A stretch of DNA of 29,974 nucleotides, taken from contig JBEWZL010000229.1 of assembly GCA_045837725.1 (NCBI GenBank), forward strand, positions 1-29,974, in the 5' to 3' direction. Of the stretch, positions 1-12,655 are shown piece after piece (position 1 is the first letter of the stretch; each line of letters begins with the position of its first letter). The DNA comes from Vermamoeba vermiformis (lineage: Eukaryota > Tubulinea > Echinamoebida). Below the pieces are notes generated by a model. That model saw only the letters and a list, made by a program, of their open reading frames with translations. It had not been told where the DNA came from and ran no database searches. Position numbers and translations under genes: made by a program.

Positions 1-2927
1 AATTAGCCGTTAATGGAAAATTGCAGATTACACGCCAAAAGTAACGTGGCCTGAGAATTTATCGGGCAACGTGCAGCTAAATAAATTTTTACCTGAAGTA
101 GGCAATTTACTTTCATAGCTTTGTGAACGAACTTGCCCTCGAGAGGAAACCTTGTCTTGCCGTTCAATATGTTTAAGACCTTTTTCTCTCCTCGTCTCTG
201 GATTCGACGGATCAAGCAACCGACGGAAAAAAATCTTAAAATTCCAGCTTACCAGAACACAATCGGACAGCTCGCTTGCATGGGATAAGATATAAAGCAA
301 TTCTTTGACGTCTGCAGTCGGCGTAATCTCGGCAAAAACTTTCATGGTATCGAAATGGATCTGCATCCACAAATCTCAATATCTAAATCGTTCATGAAAC
401 AAGGAAGCGGAACAACTTACACAAAATTTTGCCATCGACTTGCCAATCTCTGTTGCTTTGATGTCGCCTGGACCATTCATTTCAATCATACCCGCGTCTC
501 GCAACTCATGCAGGCAATCGGTACACATTTCTAAAACATGACGCGTTAGATGTAATACAATTTTTGAAATGGTACCTTCAAGCTTCTTTTCTAAAACATC
601 CTCGGTAAGGTTCCTCGGGAGGTTGTAATGCGTAGGATTTTTCTTGATCCGCACGAACAGGTAAGTCGATTTCAACCACTCAATGGCGCCTTCAATAGAC
701 GTCAACGTCTCCAAGGATATTTCCGCATTCAAGTGTTCGATCATTCTCTTGTGCAAGCTATGCAAGTTAATACACAGGAATTCATGATAATCTCCAAACG
801 TACTTGCTCTCAATGACTTGTTTACCGAACAGCAGAGTCTCGTACTTGAATTTGTTCTCCATTTTCGTCATGATGACAGCGCGAGCAAAAGTGTCAAACT
901 GAGGACGGCCCGCACGGCCAACCATTTGGTGCACGGAGATTGGATTATACTCAACGAAACCTTGACCGCTCATCCACTGCTCAGTGGATTTTATGACCAC
1001 TAAGTGCGCGGGTAAGTTGACACCTTGGGCTCTGTACATCGAAGTCAGTAACAATGCGCAACTGAAAAGGTGATTTGTCGTACAAAGATGACGTCGAGAA
1101 CAGCACTTGAATGTCTTCTTTCAGAAACAGCTCTTCGACGAGCTTTCTGTTAGCGATATCCATACCGGCGTTGTGGTACGCAAGGCCTTTGGTGATGCAA
1201 TCTAAGAGACCGTTAGAAGTGAACTGTAACATATACAGTTACATACCGGCCAACGTCTTGTCGCTAGTCCTGCGACTAGCATCCAACAATCTCCGAGAGT
1301 GCTCGCGGTCCTTAATGAACGGATTGCCGCGGACTGAAAGGTCTTTGCCAAGTGAAGTGGCAGCCACCGATGTTCCCTTTCGAGACGAGCAGAACTAGCC
1401 CGAGTAAGCAATGTTTGTTGTGAGTATTATTCACTTACGACTAACGATGGTCTACCGTCGGAGTATTGGTTGATAACTTCGAACAATCTGAAGTTCAGGT
1501 TTCTATCGAACAGATACGCATTCTTCGCGTCTGGATAGCCAATCACCCGGATATCAAGCTGCGAAGATTAATATCACTCTGCCTGGCTTGCACACTATTG
1601 TTATTACCTTCACGGGTCTCCATTCGTCTGAGAATTTCTTCGTTGCGCTCTTGCTCACGTTCAACCAGATAGCAATATCGTCAATGTTTGGCACACTAGC
1701 GGAAAGTGCAATAAATCGTAGCCTGGCCGAGGAGGTGTTGGCCATCATTGACGACGAGCTGATCGTTTTCATTCTTAAACAAGTCATGTCAGCACTCGGG
1801 CAACCACTCTATGTGCCTACATACCTGCTAACTACCGCTTCCAATGTGGCACCTCTGTCCTCGTGCAACAAGTGCACTTCGTCGATGAGCAATAGTGCGA
1901 CTTGGCCGACTAAGTATTTGATCTCCTTCCACTTGCGCGTGATGCTATCCCACTTCTCTGGTGTGGTCAAGCTGAGAGAAAAGCGTCAGTTGATGCCGTC
2001 AATGAGCTATGGACATACATTACATCAGCCGACACTAGAGTTTGAGAGTTAATGTTCTCAGAGTCTCCTGTTAACTCCACACCTATGACCATACATTAGA
2101 CAACTCGGCGCATGACTGACTACGTACATTTGATCCCCAACGACCCAAACTTCTTCTGCCAGTCATCTAGCCTCTCTTGGCAAAGTGCTTTGATAGGCGC
2201 GAGGTAAATTATCTTTTGTTTGCCTTGAGGTCGAGCATCGAAGTTACCGTCCCTCACCTGCTTTTGAAACAAGCGGACCATCGCAAGCTCGAAACAAACT
2301 GTTTTTCCGCTGCCAGTAGGAGCTATCTACGAGTAAGTGTATTAATATATTTACTTAATTGACATGCCTCCAATCACGCAGTTGTCATCTGACTCGTACA
2401 AGGTGCTCCAACATTCTGGATTGCTATGTTAGGACGAACTCGCATATCACCAAACTATGATATACCTGATTGAATAAGATTGAAGTAATCGTATGGAAAG
2501 ATCGGCTGAAAGACAGGCGGCAATCGAGTGACTTCAATGCAGTTTTTCGGCTTCGGTAGTCGTTGAACTTGACGAGTTGGGTGTGGATCGGGTTGGCTGT
2601 AAGTTGGTTCTGTAGGGAATTCTTCGATGGGATCTGAATAGCCGTTAGGTTGCTACTCTAACGTTTGAAGCACTTACCGTCCTCCCAGGAAGGTTGACTA
2701 GAACGGATCGGCCTTTGTTGTACTTGCGGCTTCTTGAATGGAGGTGACGGCATTACTAACGACGGCGATTGGAGTTCGTGATCACTATTATGTAATTAGC
2801 AACAAACGAAAGTACGTAACGTGCTGCAGACTTACTCAAAGCGAAACTCGTCGTCAATTTCATCGTAGTTCGCTCTGCTGTCAGTCAGCGGTACATCCTC
2901 GTCCAATTCAAGGTCCCAGAAGGACAT
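1..2927 (-). CDS. HFM1: HFM1/MER3-type meiotic DNA helicase (3' end off window)
   Basis: Ski2-like superfamily 2 helicase. Family members drive meiotic crossover formation in the nucleus. The start at 2927 opens an acidic N-terminus (MSFWDLELDEDVPL) and is followed by many short introns. In order I see Walker A APTGSGKT (about 2300-2320), motif II DEVH (near 1880), SASVPN with FSDEWRPVKV (about 1620-1710), and GVNLPAHLVVIKST, then QMVGRAGRPQFD (about 900-1010). A winged-helix part follows (HLNAEI, AIEWLKSTYLFVRIKKNPTH), then the start of a Sec63-like domain (RRGEKKVLN, MKVNCLLQ). The MVGRAGRPQFD and VVIKST wording separates HFM1 from Brr2, ASCC3 and Mtr4 relatives. The C-terminal exons lie to the left of base 1. 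A TAA in frame at bases 3-5 is either a stop or lies in an intron; I cannot tell. Family is confident; exon borders were read by eye. Confidence 0.88.
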
Positions 2928-3150
2928 TTATGCGTAGTACTACGTAGTGTGGTCGCTATAGAAGGAAAGGAAAAGAAAATAGGAGTTCGTGTACTGGAAA
3001 CAAAATTCTGCTGTTGAAATTTGCCTGTCAAAAATTAGAAATTTGACGGTCAAATTCGGTAGCAATATGGCGCGCTCCAACTTCTGCCTACGCACAAGTG
3101 ATTAAAATTCGCATTTATTGATATATATTAAATAATTAACGATGTGGTAC

Positions 3151-4392
3151 TTAATGGTCATGGCCGATGAACAATCTAATGAAACATAATAAGGTAACGC
3201 CCAATACCAAACTAATGAACTTGGTCCACCTAATTCGTTTCTTCTTTACATCATGGAATTCATCGCCAACCACTTCAGTAGCACCTATGTACAAAAACGA
3301 TCCCTTGGAGTGCGTTAGATCAGGTCGAATGGAATTACAGCAGCGAACTTACTAAAGCTATAGCATTGAAAATAACGGGCACGATAGAATTTTGTAGCTC
3401 ATTTGAGATCAAATAGCCAATGAGAGTTCCGAGAGGAGTAATCAATGCAAACAAGGCTATGATGAAGATTGCGAACTTCGTAGAGGCTCGTGCTTTGATA
3501 GAGACTAGTCCTAATGACAACGACTCTACCCATTTATGCGACAAAATTGCCGAGGAAATTGCAAGGACATCAGAGCGACTAGAGAAGAAGTCAGTAACGG
3601 AGAATATTCAAGTTGGTACTATTACCTCTCTTGAACGCCCAAGACCAACCCTTCGAATAAGGAGTGCACTGACAATACAGCGAGCAAGAGGATTGGTGTT
3701 AACTTCGACACGGTATTATGAGAATGCTCCTGCGAGTTGATGTTCGGGTTTGCATTAACAGGCTTAGCTGTATGATCGTGCCTGTTCTTCACGAGCGGAG
3801 AATTCTCGTCACTTGGGGGCTGTGGAGTTGGCGAGTCCAGCGCCTACACAATAATAATGTTAGTTATAAAGTCCTTCATAAAACATTTAAAATGGTCATA
3901 CGGGGTTATGATGCTCGGGGTGGTGATGAGGGTGATGCTTAATCTTATAAAACTCATCGCCGTGGTGATGATGGTGCTCTTCGTGGTGATGATTATGGCT
4001 AAATGCAACACGCTCAAGACACAGCAAAACTAAGTATCCGAGTAGCACTAATAGAAATCCAAAAGGGAAGTCTTGAGAGCCAACATTCAAGTGCTCGATA
4101 TCATGCATTAATTCAGGAAGCATATGAATAAATGCTGTCGCTAGAAATACGCCACCACCAAAAGCCTGTGGATCCAATAAAAAAATAATCAATTAAATTG
4201 GAATATAACCCGATTAATACGTCCAAACAATAATTTAAATATTCTTTAACTTACGTTTGCGATCCCGATGAAGTTCTTGTGCGTCACAAACAAGCCAACG
4301 AAGAACTGAGGTATTGCCCCCGAAACAAATGACAACAAGAAAATTAGACCACCAAATAGAGCCTTATATCCGAGTTCATTTTGTGCTTCCAT
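3151..4392 (-). CDS. ZIP-family zinc transporter
   Basis: Membrane transporter of the ZIP (SLC39) family, moving Zn2+ or related metals into the cytosol. Exons are 4255-4392, 3902-4165, one ending near 3627 that begins at 3843, one in about 3360-3580, and a last one ending at 3151. Seen in order: TM1-TM3 (GLIFLLSFVSGAIPQFF; AFGGGVFLATAFIHMLPE, with the HMLPE typical of ZIP TM2), a His-rich cytosolic loop (HHHEEHHHHHGDEF, then HHPHHHPEHH), the TM4 metal motif HSLFEGL, TM5 HKWVESLSLGL, and a last part GSFLYIGATEVVGDEF ending FIGHDH. These are the binding-site helices of the family. The junction near 3590-3635 does not splice cleanly in frame with a consensus donor: a GTTCAAG donor would restore frame, or one base may be wrong. 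The start at 4392 is the first Met of the first recognised exon; an upstream ATG near 4490 with a leader intron is possible. Confidence 0.87.
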
Positions 4393-4798
4393 GCCAGAAC
4401 TACGAGAGAATAAATTAAATAAATAAACTATCGATCAGATTTTGATCAGATACGGCACGGAGCGGTTTGCACACAGCACGCCGCTCATGTTGAACTATAA
4501 AATTAAAGATTGCTTTTGATCGCCGGACTTACCCTTTATTGTGGAGCCCTGCTCAAACTGCAAAAAAAATTGCCCTGAAAAATGTTCCAGGGCTAGATGT
4601 GATCCCACCCCAGCCTACAAACGCGTACCAAAATACTAAAGTATGTCCTGAATGTGATTTATTCAATCTTTTACAGAAAATTTTCGAATAATAAGTTAAT
4701 TAACAAAAAATCAGATCTCGAAGTTGAAAAAAAGGCTTTGACCGCTCTCTTTCTTCCAACAATTAATATTAATAAATTAAGGGGCAATTAAGGGGCTC
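4393..4798. other. Gap between ZIP 5' end and V-ATPase B 3' end
   Basis: About 400 bases with no convincing coding sequence. The right side is the AT-rich 3' flank of the V-ATPase gene. The left side should hold the ZIP promoter and leader. A likely acceptor (TCTCTCGTAG on the minus strand, near 4402) lies just upstream of the ZIP start, so a leader intron is plausible. Confidence 0.5.
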
Positions 4799-7368
<2,570 letters not shown>

Positions 7369-7971
7369 CTTTTATCCGCTCTTCTGTATTTTTGTTTCTT
7401 GTTGATAGACCAGAACAAACAAAATTATAAACCCTTTATATATGGTGGTTACACGGGTTTACTGCCGGATAATAGAATAACTTTCGTTCGAAAAAAACAA
7501 CGGAGGTTTTCCTTCGCCTTTTCAGCCGTGATTTTTCAGGCCAAATTTATTCAGCCATTTGTATGACTACTATTCGCTCGGTTACCACCACAACGATACG
7601 TATTGAATAGTGTGCGTATGAATTATCGCATGGTGTTATCCTGGTGTTTAGATCGCCTCAGCGCATCGTCATCCTGCAACGGTTAGATTTGGCAATCAGC
7701 GTTCGTGTGACAGCTTTTTTATGCATAGAATTTGAAAAGGAGAAATATTTTTAACCATTCATATCATTTTGAGCCGCTGCAAGGTCTCAGCATTGCGACA
7801 AAATTAATTGGTCGCGATCAGCTTTACTCCCATGGTCAACGTGTAAGTACAAAGACCCGAATACAATGCAATATATATTGCGATGTCGTTATGTATTTGT
7901 ATTTTATTCTGCTGTTCACCACTAGCAAGGCCGTGATCGAGAGACCCAAAAACTATTTTCTTCAACTCACA
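7369..7971. promoter_or_regulatory. Divergent promoter region, V-ATPase B / histone, with leader intron
   Basis: About 600 bases separate the start codons of the V-ATPase B gene (minus) and the histone gene (plus), so both promoters must lie here. The right part holds a probable leader intron at 7843-7925: donor GTAAGTAC, acceptor ACCACTAG. No other coding sequence is convincing. I did not identify a TATA box or a histone-type promoter element with certainty. Confidence 0.55.
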
Positions 7972-8244
7972 ATGGCACGAACAAAACAGACCGCTCGTAA
8001 ATCTACAGGCGGTCGTGCTATCCCAAAGACCACCCAAGGTGGTGGTAAGAACAAACGGCAAGCCAAAGCAGTTGGAAAGTTCAGATCAACCTTCAACATC
8101 TCAGAAGACGAGAAGAAAATCCTTGGTGTATTTTTAGAGCACGTAGTTAAGGACGTAGTAGCTAAGAGTAACAAAAAGTCCGTGGAGAAAGAGGATGTGA
8201 CTGCAGCTGTAAAGAGGCAAGGCAAGCAACTGTACAATTATTAA
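7972..8244 (+). CDS. Chimeric histone: H3 tail on an H4-like fold
   Basis: Predicted nuclear chromatin protein of 90 residues, intronless in its coding part. Residues 1-15 after the Met, ARTKQTARKSTGGRA, match the H3 tail with K4, R8, K9 and S10 kept (R at position 14). The fold is not H3: residues 42-89 follow H4 helix 2, loop 2 and helix 3 (ILGVFLEHVVKDVV, DVTAAVKRQGKQLY; compare H4 VLKVFLENVIRDAV and DVVYALKRQGRTLYGF). By eye 19 of 41 residues from I49 to Y89 are identical to H4, with a three-residue deletion in loop 2. An ungapped extension upstream still aligns R37 with H4 R45, but helix 1 is degenerate and the H4 basic patch (KRHR) is absent. The Met at 7972 has A at -3 and G at +4 and places ARTKQ at the mature N-terminus; an in-frame upstream ATG is discussed in the findings. 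What it pairs with is unknown. Confidence 0.88.
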   Translation: MARTKQTARKSTGGRAIPKTTQGGGKNKRQAKAVGKFRSTFNISEDEKKILGVFLEHVVKDVVAKSNKKSVEKEDVTAAVKRQGKQLYNY

Positions 8245-8592
8245 ATATTCAAATCAATCTTCATATTAATATTATTAAGATTTTATTAGAATTTTTTTTT
8301 GGCTGGCGCAGTTGAAGTCATTAATCAACAATTTTTCGACTAAAAACTACGGCCAGCGATTTTCAGGCGCATAATTTTATTATCATTATGAGTCTATTCT
8401 TTTGATCGATCCCTTCTTTTACGCCAGCGTAATTGTTTCGTCGAGAAGGGTACACTACTGCCCTACTTAGGGCTAAGCCCAAGTTGCACGTTGTTTCAGT
8501 TTCTCGCAGGTTAAAACGGGCGGCCGCGGTAACAGAATTTCAGTCGCTCAAGACGCTCTTCATGTCTCCTAATGATAATTCGATACTAGGAC
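8245..8592. other. Convergent gap, histone 3' end / F-box gene 3' end
   Basis: About 350 bases without a gene. It holds an A/T-rich stretch just after the histone stop, a small perfect hairpin at 8460-8473 (GCCCT, loop ACTT, AGGGC), and one short GC-rich patch (GGGCGGCCGCGG near 8518-8529). No coding sequence or known RNA gene recognised. Confidence 0.5.
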
Positions 8593-9635
8593 TTATACAT
8601 TGTTAGGTTTGTCTTCAATCTTGTTGCCCAAATATCGTCGTTCATAATCGTTCAAAGTAGTGTCGTTACACGAGCTTAGTGCGATGTTTGAAAGGGCTTC
8701 TCGCGAGTCTAGAGACTTTCCTAGAGTCATATAGTTAGAATACGAGTAAGTTATTGAGTTTGTGTAGATAAGAAGCGGATCTGTTTTACCTTCTGAATAA
8801 TGGAAAGTAAACTCAATTTGGTAGAGAAATGTAGCAGGTTCTTTCACGATAGACGATATTTGCCAAATGTCTATGATGGGTTGAGTATACCGCGACTTCT
8901 TTATCCGATAATTGTGGTTCCAATCTTTCAAAAGTTGACGGATCTCGTCAAAAGTTCGGTCCCATCGGATTCCAACATCATTCCAGGCCCTAGTTAATAC
9001 AATTATATTAGGCCTATATCAAGCGAGGTGCAATTTGAGGAAAGCAACGCGGACAGTGTTGCATTAAGGATCTTACTTCGGAATTATGGATCCGTTCCGG
9101 ACGAACCACATCATGTTGAAGTGATCGCTGTTTCTACACCAAAATTTGACGCGCCTAACAGTGACAAATCGAGGTAAATGACCTAAGGCCGCTTCTGGAG
9201 CCTTGGTAAGCTCTTCAAGCTTTGTTTTTCCGATCGCGAAACCATGGAGAGGAAAGAGTGCTGGTTTGTCTGTAAAAAAAAGTAAATATATTTAGTACGG
9301 TAAATACTGCAGCCATCCGTAGCCAGATCCACCTTTTTTTATCGCGATCGAAATTTAATTTGGGACACAAGCTTTTCGAAAGGCTTTTGGTATCATAAAT
9401 AGGTATATCGAATCTTACCTTTATAATAGTAATTCTTAAATGGCTGTATCGGAGGTCGGTAGTGAGCATCTGACTCGAGATATTTTTGTTGACACTTTAT
9501 TCGCCATACTGCGCTCTTGTTATCAAGAGAAATTCTTGAAAATAATTTTGATACACGTGGTATTGATATATCGAGTGTTTTGTCATCTACTAACACCAAG
9601 ATTGCCTCCAATAGTTCGATCGGCATCTGCTCCAT
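8593..9635 (-). CDS. Small F-box protein
   Basis: Probable substrate adaptor of an SCF ubiquitin ligase. Three exons, 9419-9635, 9077-9269 and 8593-8989, join in phase (G|AC, AA|G) to 268 residues. The N-terminus MEQMPIELLEAILVLVDD and then VSKLFSRISLDNKSAVWRIKC has the F-box pattern (LP-x-ELL-x-x-IL, conserved Trp near the end). The remaining 200 residues are rich in aromatic and charged residues (DNA reads KFWCRNSDHFNMMWFVRNG and EFTFHYSEGKTDPLL) and I do not recognise a domain in them. The start is the first Met before the F-box. It is head-to-head with the F-box/LRR gene at 10453, with about 800 bases between. Confidence 0.7.
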
Positions 9636-10452
9636 TTGTTGGCAGGTTTCAAATCTGATTAAAGTTTTTGTATAGTTGTATCATACATCAAGCGAATATA
9701 CTCCTTGCTTTTCTGGTTTGTTTTGTTTTTTTTGGGACGCAATGTCACCCGTTTCATTTTTAGGTGCATTGTTTCAAACACAAATGCAATCTGCAACACG
9801 AGTAAGAGACAATTTAATTCACAAAATATATATTTAAAAATATTTTATCCATGTAAGTACAGGTTAATCTGACAATAAGCCTTGTTTTATATCGATCTAA
9901 ATACTCACAGTGCAATTCTGAGTCTTGTTTTGCTGGAGCACGAATATCAATAACCTCTAGGTAGTCCCGATTTCATTTGAACTGATTCATTAGCATAGAA
10001 AACGTAAGGGATACCTTGTTGTTGAACGGAGCTTCGTGGGCGTCTAAAAGACTTTGTGTTACGGTCAAATTGCTGTTCGTTCCAGGTTGTTGGCACGGCT
10101 CTCTATTGTAAATTGGCTTGTTTCTCATCCATACAAATAATAAATTGAATAAGGCAAGTCCGTTGGAATTCTAAGTGGCCAAGAATTCGATTATTCGACC
10201 ATTTTTCTTGTGCGAAAGCACAAGCACGTAAATGCCAACTGATACGCACTTGGTCACATATTTAAAATAACAAGTTTATTGGTTCTATCACATAAGGTAC
10301 GTGCTCTGTGACAGAGCACATTTAATTTAAAAAAGCTGTTCACAAGATCTAAATTAACGTCAATAATGCAAAAATATTAAATAAGGGTCAATTATTATAT
10401 TCACTACGTATTTATTTCATGACTGGCTAATTATTTTAATTAAAGAAGGAAC
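9636..10452. other. Divergent intergenic region with three hairpins
   Basis: About 800 bases between two divergent F-box genes, so both promoters should be here. No coding sequence is convincing. Between 10166 and 10319 are three perfect inverted repeats: GAATTCT/AGAATTC (10166-10172 and 10182-10188), CTTGTGC/GCACAAG closed by a GAAA tetraloop (10207-10224), and GTGCTCTG/CAGAGCAC with a three-base loop (10301-10319). The right end is very AT-rich. Confidence 0.5.
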
Positions 10453-12327
10453 ATGGAAGATTCTCTTGATCTGCCCTTTGATATTATTGCAATAATATTG
10501 GCGTTTATCCCCGAAAATAGACGATATTTTTGCCGATTAGTGAATAAGGCATGGCTTGCTTGGGTCGATAGTTCAATAACCCAAATAGATCTGTCAACGC
10601 GGAATGTTCTAGAAATATTTACGTATTATATGGATAATCCGATTATACGTGCTAATGCTGAAAAAATCAGCAGAGCAGAACGAATTTTAATGACTGCAGC
10701 ACGCAGATTCACAAATTTGAAGAAGATCAAACTTGGAGCTGAACCAAAATCAGTTCGTGAGACATACATAGGATATCCTTCTGTATTAGGAGTCGAGCAA
10801 AATCACGATTATGGCGTTGATCATCCTTTGTACACTTCGTTCGCCAAAAAACGTGCGTTGGATGACTTTGCACCAATTCTACAAGACGTCAGTGAGGCTA
10901 TAAATAGACACAAAACATATACAGACACTCTACTATGGTCCAGCTTCAGCTTGAAGCGAGTGCGAGATGATATAGATCCTATGGTTTTTGTCCACTTAGT
11001 CAAAAACTGTCCAGTAAGCACGCATTTATTCCGCCAAAATTTTGCTAATTAGACATTAGAAACTCACAGAATTGCAATTATACGGCATTGCGCGAGTCAC
11101 TGACGATATTTTAGCGGTAAGCAATGACAACTGTCTTCAAATTTATAAATCCTTTTTTCGTGCGCTGGATCCGGATCTCAGAATATCCATTGCCCTGTCT
11201 TAGTGCCATACCGATACATTCGGCTAATTGATATAATGACACTGGCATTCCCGCGGGAATGATCACTTCTCCTTTTATGGAGGATCCATGTGACTATGAT
11301 ACGAAGTAGCAGTGGTCGAGATTCATTCCTCCGACGTAGAAAAGGATAAAATTAATTGTACGCGAGCTAACGTTGTCCTATTAATACTGTAGGCTATTGT
11401 GGACTTACGACCGAATATCAAGCAACTTAATCTTATCAACACGTCTGTATCAATTTTGGGCCTCGAGTACGCACTCAACAGATTGCCTAATTTGGAAAGT
11501 CTATCGATTGGCAGAACGATATCTTCGGGCTATTTGTTGTGCTCACCGCACAAAAATTTTCCCGCCAATGCGATGCTGAAGCTCAAAGACCTTGAAGTTT
11601 GGAAGAAATTGCGAAAATTCAGAGTTTCGTACTTAAATATACAAGACATGACTCCGTTGTTTTCTGCGTGCACAAATTTGGTGAAATTTCATGACGTAGG
11701 CGTCAACGCAACACTTTTGCCGTACAAAATGTCGTTCTCGAATCTCACGAGCTTAGACATCGAAGTGTCTCATTTTGACGTCGAAACGTTTATCAGAAAA
11801 CACCCTCAGTTGGAGCACGTGTACCTCCGAGGTATTGTTTCCTTTTTTGGTAACTTTTCGTTTCTAACTAGTACCCGACAGGCAATGTCGAAAACGGGCA
11901 CCTTAATGCCATTACAAATACTGTGGTCAAATTGACAAAGCTCCGAATCAGCGTGTATTACGATGCTGAAATTTCCAACGAGGCACTTCATGCAGTACTA
12001 CTGAAACACGCAAAAACTTTGAAAAGTCTAGAGCTCTGCTGCATCCGAACAATAGACCCTAGTGCACTAGATGTCAAGCTGCCATCGCTGAAAACTTTAG
12101 TTGTCAAACAGTGTAGCAAGATAAGCGGCTCAGACGTAGCAAAGTTCGTCCCTCGCATTGTTGGTGATATCGCGTACACGGATTGCATAACGGATCTACT
12201 CGCGATGGATGTATCCAAGTTAGATAACGGAGTTAATACGTATCAGAAGTTCCATTATTACGACGAGAAGAATGGATTTGACTTGCGTACTGAAATCGGT
12301 TCGCCATTCGATCCGGCTGACTGGTAA
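10453..12327 (+). CDS. F-box / leucine-rich repeat protein
   Basis: Probable SCF substrate receptor. Four exons, 10453-11013, 11060-11116, 11393-11831 and 11882-12327, fit in phase and give 500 residues. The N-terminus (LDLPFDIIAIILAFIPENRRYF, then CRLVNKAWLAWVD) reads as an F-box with the usual x-VNKAW segment. After it come irregular leucine-rich repeats: LTELQLYGIARVTDDILA, IKQLNLINTSV, LPNLESLSIGR, LRKFRVSYLNI, LTSLDIEVSH, LEHVYLRG, LTKLRISVYYD, LKSLELCCIR and LKTLVVKQCSKIS. The C-terminus ends SPFDPADW. Intron 2 (11117-11392, 276 nt) is much longer than the others and holds a 16-base perfect palindrome. The ligand is unknown; the repeats look fast-evolving. Confidence 0.82.
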
Positions 12328-12655
12328 ATTTTAGACCTAATAATGTTACTTTTCTGTCGAAGGATTTTGTTTGGGGGGGGCAGGGGAGAAGGGAAAAAAC
12401 AAAGGAATGTCCGGCGAAAAGAAGAATCACCACAATAGATAGGAGAAGCATCACCCAGGGGACGGAAAAGTGGGCCCGAGGAAAGGGATCCCCGGGGGCC
12501 GGAAAACAAAAAAAATTTTCTGGCCAATTTTGTACGGGCTGAGCCGGAAAACGTAGTTTTACTTCTCTAGGCACTCTTAGATTGCTCTGCTATCCTTAAT
12601 TAGAAAACATTTAAAAAAAAAAAAACAAACTTGGTCAGATTCAGAAATTTTTTTA
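12328..12655. other. G-rich anomalous block between LRR genes
   Basis: No gene seen. Bases about 12373-12560 have a base composition unlike the rest of the window: runs of G with A (GGGGGGGGCAGGGGAGAAGG and on), then GGATCCCCGGGGGCC near 12488-12502. Four G-tracts within 12373-12393 satisfy a G-quadruplex pattern. The flanks are ordinary AT-rich sequence, including a 13-A run near 12612. Confidence 0.7.

Noticed and set aside
7732-7971. Long N-terminal extension of the histone read straight through from 7732
   Set aside because: It runs through a clear GTAAGT...CTAG intron and has no histone or other similarity; the H3 tail start at 7972 is the natural N-terminus.
8460-8473. Hairpin GCCCT-ACTT-AGGGC as a histone mRNA 3' stem-loop
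   Set aside because: The stem is 5 bp rather than 6, the loop is not the U-rich type, and it lies over 200 bases past the stop codon; kept only as a hairpin in the gap.
12233-12574. Minus-strand ORF of 113 residues over the G-rich block
   Set aside because: Composition follows the G-rich DNA, it overlaps the end of the F-box/LRR gene, and it has no recognisable domain.
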